From: Acanthaster planci | Lineage: Eukaryota > Echinodermata > Asteroidea > Valvatida > Acanthasteridae | Assembly (NCBI RefSeq): GCF_001949145.1 | Contig: NW_019091370.1 | Coordinates: forward strand, 693,432-757,431 | Length of the DNA: 64,000 nt | Direction of reading: 5' to 3' | Shown: positions 25,237-38,400 of the stretch, one piece after another | Position numbering within the stretch: position 1 is the stretch's first letter | How the letters are laid out: the number at the start of each line of letters is the position of its first letter | Translations under genes and position numbers: made by a program | Notes under the pieces: model-generated | Database searches by the model: none | What the model saw: the letters and a program-made list of their open reading frames with translations, nothing else | Told to the model about the DNA's origin: nothing

Positions 25237-27786
25237 GTTTGCACCAAAGATTTTCACAGCAGTCACACTCCAAATGACACCCGACACCACGACAATGTAC
25301 TTTGATTCCTTCTTTGTTGATTCTCAGCGGATTTCTGTCACGTCTCAAGCTTCTTTCTACTTTTCTTCAAGCAAAAATTGATGGTAGACTACTCCTACAC
25401 CAGTGAGCGTTTTTACTTCTGATGACAAAAACTGGATGATAAATGCAGTTCGATGGAGAAGACGGAGGAAAATCGAAGCAGGAATCGGAGCTCGACATCG
25501 AATTTCTTGTGTCAACTATCAACAAGCCCTCCATTGAAATTGCGCGATGACAGTTACAGTTTTGAAGACAAATTATTTAACGATCAAATGTCGCTGATAA
25601 TGTTCCTTATACTCCACCTAAATTCCCTAAATACGCTATGCCCACCTAAATAAATCTTTGTGGATGAACTAGTTCCGCACTTCGAAGGACTGGGGTGGGC
25701 AAAAACTTGAATTAATCCACTTTTTTTCTGTTGATCACTTCCGTCACAAGGATCACGAATTTCACGGAGATAAGTTATTTCCAGGATGAAACTGGTTGTC
25801 TGCCTTTGAATAATAATGCGTAAGTGATAACACGTTAACTGTAAACCGGTTACCAGGGTCATTTTTTGAAATCTCGTTTTCAGATTGAAAGCGGCTTTAC
25901 CACCATCTGTGGGATTTTTTTCAACGTTTACCGTCACTACCAACTATAAATACTTCAAAACTTTAATATATGAGAATATGGGAAAATAAAATGTTAATAT
26001 CACAGTAGGGATTTCAGTTGAACTCATGTCGAGAACTTACTCCAGTTGTTAACTTTATATTAACGATTCCAGCGTTTGAAAAAAGTACATAATCACGAGA
26101 AATATCGCGTAAAAAACGGGAATACACACGAATGGATATTGCGCATGCGCGCGCGGCGCGAGTCATTCACTCATGATATGATCATAGGGGAATCCCGGCA
26201 GTGATTGCGCAAGGCTTCAGGTATTTTCTCAAAAAAACCCCAATCAGACACTCCTTTGACCCTTATATTTCTTTGATCATTGAAAATGTGCGGCTTTGTC
26301 CATGTTGCCATCTGACAAAAGTGACGTGTTTTGCAACCAACCATTTTGTGCCATCCGCCGTGCGTTTGGGTTTTCCGAAGATCCGAAGTTGGTTTTACCC
26401 AGCTCCAGTTGGTCCTCATGTTCTTCTAGCTAGTCTCGTCCTCCAGCCCACTGTGATGACGCTGCAGCAATTTGCACTGATGAGAACATTTCCAGACAGA
26501 GGAGTGTTTGGAATTTGAAATTTCCATCAACTGATCAATGAATTGTGAAATTGAAACTGTGTTAAATCTTGTTATTTGTCACCCAAAAATTGGAGCGGAC
26601 TTGAAATCAGAATTGCACCAGTGTTGAATTTTTTTCCATTTTTTATGCAGTTCTGTGAAAATGGCAGTTTCCTTTATTTTGGAATTATAATCTTTTTCAG
26701 CACAGGTGGAAAGTTTGACTGTTGACGTAATCGACTCCGAATAAACAGTTTGTAAAACTGACCCAAATTTCATCGGAGCTAGATAAATTTCTTTACTGGA
26801 GTGAGAATAAAAGTGGATCCTACATCACAACATCAGGAGTTGTTTGAACTTTGACGGGAGGAAGGACTTCAGTTGAATTTTGAGCAGTGAGCTGTAAAAA
26901 AGATACAGGTGTGTGTGGGCGTGGTTTAATGATGAGTCATCTTAATTGTCACTGTGCATGGACAAGGGAAATCACCGCCCAGCCGGATTGTCATGGTAGT
27001 GGGGAGTTTTACCCCATCTCTTTGTACCAGGCGCCACTCTGATGAGGATATTTATAGGCTTTGCTTGTGTAGTAAACAATTTATCGTGTAAGAAGATAGA
27101 AAACTGACCAATAACCACAGTTTGTCAGAAAATTGGCATCATGCCAAGGATGAACTTACACCCATTGGATGCCCACTTGGCAGAAAGCCAACTTGTGTAC
27201 CCAGTTGGCACTGTGCCAGACTTTGTACCCAGGTTGGGATGATGAACAGTTCATGGTAACTCATGGAATTCATGTATGTACCAGCGAGGTGGATGTAATT
27301 TAAAAGGGGATCCAAAAAGGGATCTTGTCTTGTAAAAGGTGTAAAGGGCGCATTTTAGTCGTATACATTTATAGAGTTGAAATTTCCTTTTTTCCCGATT
27401 GTAGTGATTGTGTTCAGAAGGTGGTGTGTAAATCTGGTCCTTGTTCTATGGTAAAAGGAAGTTGTTTACATCAAGATAATTTACACAGTGTTTACACGGT
27501 TTATGTGAAACTAAGTGCCATGTTGCGTTCTTGTTCTAGCTGTATTGTAATTCAGCTGACAATTTTCATCATCTTCCCCTGTAACTTTCTATAATTTGTA
27601 GATTAACAGTAATTCTACCAAACTCTGTAACTTATCTTTGCTTGCAAATTTTGTCTTTTTATAAAATCCAAAACTTAAAGGTTTTGTTTCTTTTCAGGTC
27701 ATCAAGTGATATTTTCTTCTGCCGATAGTTTTGAACTATTATAGAAAGAGGAAAGAGTCATTTACTAGACAAGTGAATTCCTTAAA
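25237..27786. other. divergent intergenic region MAF1 / RBR gene
   Basis: Holds the candidate shared promoter (26138-26162) and presumably both 5' untranslated regions. An acceptor ttcttttcag at 27688-27697, just upstream of the RBR start codon, suggests that the RBR gene has a separate non-coding first exon. A gtgtgtg donor near 26909 could end it. Confidence 0.45.
26138..26162. promoter_or_regulatory. CpG-rich palindromic patch, candidate bidirectional promoter core
   Basis: ttgcgcatgcgcgcgcggcg lies between the divergent MAF1 and RBR genes, in a region otherwise around 40% GC. The gcgcatgcgc core matches the consensus of NRF-1 sites, common in bidirectional CpG promoters of animals. A CRE-like gtgacgtg is at about 26320. 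No TATA box was identified with confidence. Confidence 0.45.
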
Positions 27787-29418
27787 ATGATCACAGCCAG
27801 TAAGGAGGAAACTCTACTGGTTTTGAGAGGAGCATTTTCTCAAACATTCGACGAAGCTCTCGGAAAGTGGAAAGACCCTTTCATTCCTGCCAAGTTCTAC
27901 ATCTTGCAAAGAGAAAATGACTTCATGCTGAGAATATCCACAGATTCCCCAAGACATTCAGATGTGAGTAAAAGTGTGTGGGACGAACCCAGTGCACCTC
28001 GTACATGCATCTCGCTGGTAAATTTGAAAATCTTTGACTTTCTGTGATGGGCGCAGAGGTGTACATTGCCATTATTGGCACTCTTCAAAGTGTAAATGTA
28101 CCAGTACGTACTTCTTTGGAACAGTGCTAATGACAGTGTCATTTATACACCGATCGTATACAAATATTTGACTTCATTGAGACTTCTTCATGCTACTCCA
28201 GATCCCCCTTCCATTAGTGTTTCAAAAGTCAGTATACATGTATATCCCAAAGTGGCGATGAGTGGCAAAAGTCAAGTTCTGTGTAAAGTCGAGTCCTAAA
28301 CTACGTATTTATTCTGATGAACTGTGACGAAAGTATGTGGAACGACATTCAAAGTGGGAGGGGCGGCTCCCCATTGTTCATCTCCTGCCGCACTCGTGAT
28401 ATAATGACTTGTAGAAGTCAAGAACTCTCGTTCAAAGTGCATCAGACGGTCACACAACGATTCACTTACTTCACACAATTTGTGTACATTGCTTACTGAG
28501 ATTGCATCTATTAATTCATCAGACCTTAGTTTCTGCAATCATACATTTCCCGAAACTACGTGGGCAGTAGATCAGAGAAACAAGGAACATTGATGAAGTG
28601 AAGGCACATACACGTAGACGTACATGTACTGATCCCGGACTTTGCTTTGGTTGGCTGGTTACTCAGCATAGTTTGGCCTGTTTGAATTGTGTTTGCATTA
28701 TTGTATGATGCTGCTGCTGCATCCAATGCTTTGTGTGTTGGAAATTTCACATGAACACCACAGTGTTGACGTCATCATGTGACATTGCGTGTATGTAGGC
28801 ACACTCATCAATCAATCACCACATTCAGCCGTGGCAGGTTAAGGGCCCACAGTGCAGCAAATGCATGATTTATGTCAAGTTTAAATGTCATTTACAAACT
28901 TAAAGTTGTGTTGTAGTCGAGTCCGTCCCATGTCTCTGTAAGTCCATCACAAGTGCTTCTGTCTCAAGCCAATTCACAAGCCATTCAAATGAACTGTGAC
29001 AAAAGCATTCCTTTGTCATTGTTCACCCAGTTACTTATGACTGGACTTGTGAAAGGACTGGCAATGGACCCAAATACAGCACTGATTTTGGTATTATCGT
29101 TTGATGATCATGCACAGCTCAATAAAATTTTGGAAAAATTGGTATTAGTGAATCTTTGGAAAAGTGTAAGAAGACCACGGCATAGTTTGTTTTGATAGAT
29201 TGCAGTACTTTCTTCCTTACAGAGTCTAATTTTTATAAGCACCAGACAAATTGGCTCCGTCAAGAAGATTTCAGATCATCTGCTTCAGGTGAATCTAAGA
29301 GGATCGGCCAATCCACTCGAAGTAATTCTGAAATTCTGCCTCAAGTTCAATGCTCCTCAAGATCAGGACCACTTCTTCCTCCTCCTCAAGAATGCCGTCG
29401 AGGAGCTGAAATCCAGGG
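27787..29418 (+). CDS. RBCK1: RBR gene exons 1-2: SHARPIN-type PH-like domain
   Basis: Exons 27787-27963 and 29223-29418, joined in phase 0. The first reads [20 protein letters not shown] and [16 protein letters not shown]. The second reads [40 protein letters not shown] and [16 protein letters not shown]. The alternating beta-strand pattern and closing amphipathic helix fit a PH superfold, and the end (L.F..PQ...F..L...AVE) resembles the end of human SHARPIN's PH-like dimerisation domain. Assignment is by pattern; structure prediction would settle it. Confidence 0.7.
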
Positions 29419-32400
29419 GTGAGTTCAGAGGGTGGGTGACCTCAGAGTCTGTTTGATGCCGTGCCTTTTTCTTGCTTGGTAGTTCTTTTTCCTGCAGCGT
29501 TCACATATCACTGCGACTGAACCCTGAAATCTCTGCTGGTAAGAATGGCTCTTATGTTGCTTTTGTGGCCGAACCGTTACAGGTTCAACTGTCCAATTCT
29601 GTGAAGAATATCCTTGCAGGGTATGCCCAGGCTTAATTGTAAAGACCCACGTACATTCAAGTACACATCAATTCCAAGGGAGCTGCAGTTACAGTGTTTT
29701 TCGTCAGCTACTTCCTTGTCGCCTTTCAAGTGCAGAGGTGACACTGAGAGGCCATGCATGACTTATTCATATTTAGGCTAGATAAAAAGTTCTGAAAATA
29801 CTTTGGTTGATTCCATGGATGTTTTTGTTTGTCAACTTATTCGCTGTGGGTCCGTTGGATCTGAGGAACAAGAATTTGGCCTAATTTGCTTCGAAAACAC
29901 CCTACAAAATTTGAACAGTTTCCATGTTCCACGGTAAGCACAGTTTTGGGGTAGTTGAATTTGGCTAGATTTTTCTTGAAATTAGTATACCTGGTCTCAT
30001 GTGAAAGTATATCTTTGGCACCAGCCTCCTCTTTGACATTATTTGTCAGCTATCTGAAAATATAATTTCTGGCTTGTCACAAATACAGAGCAGGTCCCTT
30101 GATGAAGTATGGCGTTTGTGGACTGTGTGGGCATATAATTTGTAAATGTTCTGGATTTCCCCATTGCTGCTACCAAGTTATAGAGTGTACTGTACCTGCA
30201 TTGTGTACACTCTGGATACAGGCTATTATTAGCAGCCAATGACATGCCTTGAACTTGGACTGGTTGATTAATTCACAGGGGGATGGGTTCATTTCCGCAA
30301 GTGGGATCAGAAAGGTACTATTTTGCTAAGGTTCATTGGCACGTACGTCATTGGTAGCTACATGCAGCAGCCTGGAGCAAGGTATGTTGTGCTGGTGTGG
30401 AGGGCAGTACTTATGTATTGGCAGTGAAGAAGTCTTCTTGGAAATACACCAGTGGAGACCTGGAGTGCAAAAATTTGGCTTTTGTGGAGCAGACGTAGTT
30501 TTGTACATGAACTTTTGATCTTGTTGACTGCAACCTGAAGGTACGTGTATAGACTGAAGTCGAAATTTAAAATCATTTCGTGAGTATTAAGATCCGTTTC
30601 AGAGAACAGGTCCTGATTGATTGTCCTTGTGGAGTCTTGTACCAGGGTTCATGTTTATAGTTCTGCCTTCCACAATCTTCAACTGAAGAACGTGCCATAA
30701 AATACCTGCAAATGTTGATCGCCAACCAGTCATTCTACTGTTATCAATTAATGTACTTAGTCTCCAAAGAATTAAATGAAATTACTATGAGTGATTGACT
30801 TAGTTTGGGTAAAACTATATTGTGTTCAATATGCCTTAGTTTCATCTGTAAATTAGTGTTCAGTTAGTATGCATTAAGTAAACCATAGAAGAATTATCCA
30901 GGTACCGATGAAAAGGACTACAAATGTAAGTATTCTGGGGTGGGGGGATAGTTTTCGTCGTAAAGTTAATGTACAAGTGAACCAATGCCAGCAGAGTCTG
31001 ATTTTAGATCTGTTTTCTCCCTCGGGGGTCGTTGGTGTCAATGCATGCTGACCAGCTTCTCGTGATCAAGATATGACCACAAATCAGACCCCCAATCCGA
31101 CCACACCACAATCACCGACAATACCCACTCAACAAGGTATGAACTATCCTGTGTTTAGCCTTCCTCAGCGTAGCATTTCTGATGCTTGAGACTTTATTAC
31201 TCGGCAAACATGACTGACAGACAATAGGATGTACAATGTGTATATCTCTCAGTTGTGTGAATTTTTTCAAGGAAGAAAAGTTGATGTGGTTTCATATTGG
31301 TATCTGAGATTGAAGTGTGTTGGCCCTGTCACCTTTTCTTAGCCTTAGTAACCTTTGCTCTGTCATGAATTCTACATGTAGATATTCCCAAATTTGACTC
31401 ATATGTACATTTCTAAAAGCTTGGCAAGTCAAATAGCGAGTAGTATCCATAAAGAGATCTGAACTAGTTACATGTGTGTGAATGGAGACAGAATTAAACG
31501 GAGCGAGAGATAATGGGTAAAAATAGCGAGATTTCAAATTTGTTTTCATGCTTCTTCGTTTTATTTTATGCCTCCGCAACATTCCGTTATATCAATAGAC
31601 ATTTTTTTTCAGACAATGACATGCTTGCTTTATCCCGCCGAATCTTCTAGATCTGAAGGCAACTTTTGTGAGAGTTAATTTCTTTGAGTTTTAAATCACA
31701 CTATTCTGTGACAATGATTGCAGCTTCCAGTACACAACATAACCATACCAGTGGAGTAAGTTCTGAAAATCAACAGGTGCCTCGTCGGCCGCCAAGACCT
31801 GCTCCTCGTTATGGAACTGGTATTAACACTTTACATTTACAACATTTATCTGTCAAACTTCGATTTACATGTACGGGGTAGCTCATACATGGAGGTGCAA
31901 AATTCTAAGTACTTGCTTATTGCTATTTCTGAAGAAACAGAAAACTTTGGGTGTCCACCTGTGAATCAGTCTTGTCACAGCTGCTTCGGCTTCACTCTTT
32001 CAGCCACACATCTTAAATTGCACGGAATTCTAACAAAAAAAGATTCTTAGGAGTGTTGCATCCTATTATGACAGCAGGGCAAAATAACTTTCATCCTTAA
32101 CTGAATAAATACAACGTCACTTTCAGCGGCAGCAGAAGAATTTTAAAAGTGGGGGGGCCAGTTGTTAGACCATCAGGCATCAGCCATTGATAGGTCAATC
32201 CATTATACCCCACCCAATTATAGGACCTGCAAAAAGTGGGGGGGGATTCGCCATTTCGCTTCCAGCGGTCGCTTTGCCTGATGGCACAAACATTTAATAT
32301 CATGGGTCGCCAGTTTCATGACTGTATTAGGTGTGATGGTCTGTCAATCTAAAACAATGCCAAACATCAACAAAAATTACTTCCTGGATTTCCTGGGCAG

Positions 32401-35400
32401 CTTGTGCACTGCTTGTCATTTGCAGAATGCATACAATTTCTCGTGATATAAGCTGTGTGTGCAGTCTTTTTTCAACAAGCATGGATTTGCCCGGGGTCAA
32501 TGCATTACCTACGTTTGCTTTTTGGTGTGCCTTTGGCCCAGAACTCACACTGGAAAATTTGGAAATCTGTAGTGTGTTACATTCACATGGATGCTTTGAT
32601 ATTTAATAACCACCCCAGCAACATATACCTGGAGTGGATTCATCTGAACCTTAGCACCCATCATCATTCTCACCCCCAATTACTCCATCTGGGACTTCTT
32701 CCATTTTGCTTTGCATTGCTGGTACCTCTTGTTAGCCACATGGGATGAACATGCAACCTCCTCTTCTGTCTTCCTTTGTCTATCTTCAGAGAAAGTTTCA
32801 TTTTCTTTCTGAAAGCAAATTCTCATTTGGATGCTTGGGGCCAGTCCTTTTCCTCTGAGCAACCATTGCAAGGGATAAAGAAACAATTCTCAGCTTGAAT
32901 TTGGCATTACGTACGCTGCTCGAACATACTGTCCATTCTATTTTCAATGTGTTTCATGTGTAAATTTGCTGCTGATTATTTAATTGTTTGACAGAAAAAA
33001 AGAACTTATCAGAAAATCACAGTTTGCATCTACAGCACAACACACTTTGGGAAATAGACTTTTGGGTACTTTTCCTGCATTTTAGGTAATATCTAATTAC
33101 CTCCAATTGAAAAAAGAGATTTTGAAAGAGGAAAACAATGAGTGTTTGTGTTGATTTTTCTTTGAAATACAGGCGATTCACAATAGCACGTCTCCAAGAG
33201 TTTGCAATGCGTTGGCCAATCACAGTGTGCAAAATCTGTCGACCCCTTCCAAATGCACATTGGGTCGACGGATTTCGTGCATTGTGATTGGCCAACGCGT
33301 TGCAAACTCTTGGAGGTGCACTATTCTGAAATGCCCATATTGAAACAGTTCAATTAGCTTCATGTGCTTACTTGTACAAGTCTAATCTGGGCAAAGTACA
33401 ACATGTTCTTCTCAGAACTGCATGCAGGGTACACCATATAATTCTGTTAGCACTGTCAATGCCATCGCGCTAATAAACCTTTACAAGTGACTAAATATTC
33501 TTCGACATGGTGACAGTAATGTTCTTATATTCTGGTAAGTTTGTTCAGCTTTCCCTGATATGTATGTGATACCAGGAAGTAAATAAAAGGTTTCCATAAC
33601 GATACCAATTGTTCGCATTGAGATTCACTCTCACCAGTTGACCCATACAGGATGCAAAATATCGTATATTGTAGCAAAACAACCGCGTGGAATGCACAAT
33701 GTGGGAATGTAAAGGTTTCCCATATGTCATGTCAGGGTTGTAATGTTTTTCTTAGAAGCGTCATCCAAGGCACCCATGGCAGCCAAGACAGCTACTCTTC
33801 CTATGGCTGGCATCGGTGGCACAGCCAGCGGGTTTGAAGCTTCAGCAAGAGGATCAGGTGTTGGTAAGTGGCTGTCTCATAAACTCCTTGTTAACCTTAC
33901 AATTCCTCAGTCCTTCAACAGGTGAAGGATCAATAAGGATAGGTTCAAGTCCATTGTTACTTGAGTTCAGGCGCCAGTATTGGACTAGCAGGTCTCTTTC
34001 ATGTCTTAAAAAATTTAAGCTTTGTTAAAAACCTGGCCACATCCTTTGTAATAGGATTGATCCTGCTTGGTTTGTTGTTCGTGGTTAAGTTACCTACATG
34101 ACCTTGGATGTACAGGATCAATCCTGCTTGGTCTGTTGTTTGTGGTTACGTTACCTACATGACCTTGAATGTATAGGATCGATCCTGCTTGGTTTGTTGT
34201 TTGTGGTTACGTTACCTACATGACCTTGGATGTACAGGATCAATCCTGCTTGGTTTGCTGTTTGTGGTTATGTTACCTACATGACCTTGGATGAATACAG
34301 AGGTTATTTATCCCTGTTCGTTTCCTTCCATTTGTGCTGGGCTGGTGGAGTGTTCCATTTGACTGTGGTTAGAATTATAGTTGGTCTTTAGGTTTGTCGT
34401 TTGTTATGTACGGTAGATTCAGGGCTGAAAACAAATCATTGTGTCCTAGTGTAAAGACTGGCCTGCCTAAATCTGAAAAAAACTCAAGCTCCAAAATCTG
34501 CATATTGCACAGACAGCAAATACTGAATTCAGTGGCCTTGGAGTTCCTAAGACTCAAGCGAAAAATATTTGCCGAGCCAAAGCAAATTACCAGTCAGAAT
34601 TTGATTTTATGTAGATGTATATTGTGTTTTACTGCTTTGGACATTTCCTGGGAAATAATGTGTTTTGTTCAGCAGTCCCATGCAACTAAATTACAAGCAC
34701 TGTGCACAGAAACAATACACCTGCCAAATTGCACTTACATTTTGTCCCTATTATTGTCATTTGTTGGTCAGATTCTTTACTGACCACTCTACAGCGGAGC
34801 ATAGCCAGTGGTGATGGGTCAGGGGCCAGTGAGGCAGCTGTTAACCTTGCTAAGAAGAGAACCAAACTCAGCATCACTGTGGACGAGATCGGCGATGTAC
34901 CAGGAGTTCGTAGTAAATTTAGGTGAGCTGGACTTAGAACATGTGTCATGGCAGACATGTGTATGTCCCTAGCATCCCCTCCTCGGCATTGGAGGTCATT
35001 TTTTCATTTATTGAGAAAATGTTCAAAATTGGCATATGACTTGGCTGTCCAGTTTGGGTTACACCAATGCATAGTCAACCCAAGGACTGACAACCTTAAA
35101 AGTTGACTTTTAAGGTTGTCAGTCCTTGGGAAATTAACTGCTTCTCTGTCCTGTTTTTCTTTCTTTCACAAAGAAAAACAGTTTGAATGTAATACCTGTA
35201 CTACAAGAATAGTAATAGATGCTAGCAACCTTTTATGTCATGAAAACGAGGCCTACATGCTGACTAGCTGTACCTACAGAGGGATCTACATGTGTATCTG
35301 GTTAATCTCAACCTAGGAGATAAGATCCCTCACCTAGTATCACTTACTACCATAAAGGCAATGATGGGCACAGTGTGGAGTCTGAGCTCAGTAATTGTTA

Positions 35401-38400
35401 GCTGACATTCCCTTAGGATGTAATCACTGCTGGGTTTTTTCTGTTTGTTCCATTGATAGCCTAGAGGTATTTGTAGAAGATCGCCACTCGTCTGGGGCTA
35501 AAATTAAGCTGCTTGATGTGAACCCAAACATGACCATTTCATTCCTCAAGAAGCTGGTGAGTGCTAACATTTCGGTCTAAGATGAAATAGTTTACTTTTG
35601 TGTAATTGTTGCTTTAAATTTGTGTCGTTTTTATGCAGCATCCAAAGCATACTTGTGGCCCACCCAAGGGGGAGGCTGGGGGAGGGATCTTGAGCCCCTT
35701 ACCCAATCCTCCCCCCCAGGTGCTAGTGGGATTTTTTTGGTGAAAAAAAAGAGATACAGTACACACCTACATCTTAAACTACCAGCTTTGACATAGCCAT
35801 AAATCCCAGTCCGTCTGTGGGGGTGGGGAGGAGTCCTGTTCGAGCCTCCCACGAGAAGTCCTCAGTACACCACTGAGCATCAGGACATGTTTTTGAAAAT
35901 CACATCTGCACATTCCACATGATTTGAACTAGAATTTCACGTCTACCTCTAAATTTGTCAAAGGAACTGATGTTGTGGATGTTGCGTGGTAAGGAGTTCC
36001 AGCATCGGGGACCAGACACTGAAAAGGACCTGTCCCCCGCCTTTTTGAATGTGCTTGGAACTCTCAGATTGTCACAGGAGTGAAGGCCACAACGGCTAGG
36101 TGCATTAAGATTGAGTGATCTCATTATATGCTGCGGCATAGTACTATGAAGTGCTTGTGCAGGAATCCTGCTGTTTTGAACTTGATGCATTGTCTGACTG
36201 GTAACCAGTGTAATTGTTGAAGCAGTGGAGAGGCGTGTGTGTATTTTGGTTGGGCCAGTGTAATACGAGCAGCATTGTTTTGAAGCTTTGAAGTTCCCCA
36301 CAAGTCTTCAGAAAGGTTCTAAGAGTCAGATCTTGCTCTCTATTCTGCAGGCCAAGTCACTTCAGATCACCATCGTGGGGGTTAAAGTCTTCCATTGCTT
36401 CTTTTTACCAAAAGGTTTTCCAGAATTACAGCTTCCCAGTAGAGGTTCAACGCTGGATCATCGGCAGGAGAATCATCAAAGATACAGAGACGTTGATGGA
36501 CTGTCGTATCAACTCCAGCACTCCCGTCTTCTTGTACCTGATCTCGGCAGAAAAGGCTGGCATCACACAAGAAGAGACTGAGATGAGTTTGCAGGCCATG
36601 CAGGCTCAACAGATGCAGTGTGAGTAACAGCCTATATACCAGCTTAGAGACTGGATCAGACCTTGAGTAAATGTAAAGTAGAAGAGATTTTGTTATCGTG
36701 AAATGTGTACGTGGAAAATTGATTTGTGTTGAAGCATGTTCAACTATTATGAATTTCATGAACAAAGATTTGATTGTTTGTTTTTACACCGCATACCATA
36801 TGAACAGGTTTTAAGTCAAGCAATTCACAATGCAAAGAAGCACTGACCACTACCAGTAATCATAAACATAATATACTCCCTTCTGTTGAATACAAGCTCA
36901 GTGCATTTTCTGTCTGATAATTCTTAATCATCTAATTTTAATATTTTTCTTGCAAGTGCCCTGGGGACAGGTTTGATAAATGTGCAATTTCTGTATTCGC
37001 CTATTTCACTTATAGAGTTCAATATATTTCCAGAGGGCGTACACTTTTGTTTACTAAACAACATCTTGACATTTTAGACATGTCAAGGAGACCAGCTCCC
37101 ATCCCAGGGCCACAAAGGAATCCCTTTCAGATGCGGGGTGCCACAGCTGGTCCCACGCTACCCAGCAGAGGAGCAGCAGGCAGGGAACCACCCAGGGATT
37201 TAGCCACCAGCCCTGTCTCTCCATTACCTCTAGTACCTCCAGAACCCAAGAAGCCTACAGCTGAAGAGGTAGGCGTGGCTAGAAACGGGGCCATTTCCTG
37301 GGGAGCTTGCCTTATGACAGACAAGTGGGAGTTCGACTACCATTCACATAATTCACTGCACAGTCTGCATTGATATTTTGTTTCTAGGGCGGAAACTTCT
37401 TGTATTAGAACTAAGGAAAATTTAACATGCATCTGTTACACTTGTAATTTCTTTGTTTGGTGATGCAGCCACTCACTCTGATGCCATCAACCTTACGTTT
37501 GCCTGTTTGTTGGGTTGTTTCTTTGTTTGTTTGTTTGTTTGTTGGGGTGTTTGTTTGTTTGTTTGTTGGGTTGTTGGGGTGTTTGTGTCGTTGTTTTAAT
37601 GTCCTTCTTTTCCATTCAACCTTCTACCTCGGTATGGTTTCTTTGTAGATAATCTCCGTGATAAAAACCCTGATTTCTACCTGTGGTTTTTTGGATTAGG
37701 TGGGATGGCATTGTCCGCGTTGTACTCTCATCAACCCTCCAACGGTACCAGGCTGTAGGGCCTGCTTGGAAGACCGACCTGATAACTACCAAATACCAGA
37801 CCCAGACTCTTACATCATGGACCCTGAAGAGAAAGCAAAACAAGATGAGCTGCGTCGCAATGAGAAACTCATGGAAGAGGTTAGTCAATTTCTAATTATT
37901 TGTCTGAAAAAGAGATTGTTGAGGCTACTTTTCCGGAGAAAGATTGTACTTTGTTTTAGAGTATTTCACAGTGGATGACATTGGAGGATTCTTTTTCCTT
38001 TCCCAACCAAGAGTCAAGATTTACTAAGAAAATAATGGATTTTGATTGATGCATGAAGAATAGGTACAAAGTGGAGTGATGCTCAAGATCTTCTTTATAA
38101 CCTCAACCTCAGCCCGCCCTTTATTTCGTAAGGGGGGGGGGTGGATGGAGGTGAAAGAGGGTGGGGAAGTAGAGAGAGGGGGTAGTTTTCTGTATAGACA
38201 GCCAGTGAATGGACCGAAGGACAGGGAATGGAAGAATTATTCTGCAAGAAAAAAAAAAGATTTTATCCATCTCTAGCGGCAGTTAAATCTTGCATTAGGA
38301 AAGCTAACATAAAATCCATTAGTTCACCGCATGCATTCTGCATCAAGTGTTTCTCTAATGTGCTTTTGATGTCTTCTCGAGAGAGTTTGAAGAACAACCA

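Noticed and set aside
36352-36414. Alternative earlier acceptor for the second UBL exon (ttctgcag at 36343-36350)
   Set aside because: Using it would shift or insert residues ahead of VFQNYSF; the acceptor at 36414 gives an exact continuation of the UBL as in human HOIL-1.
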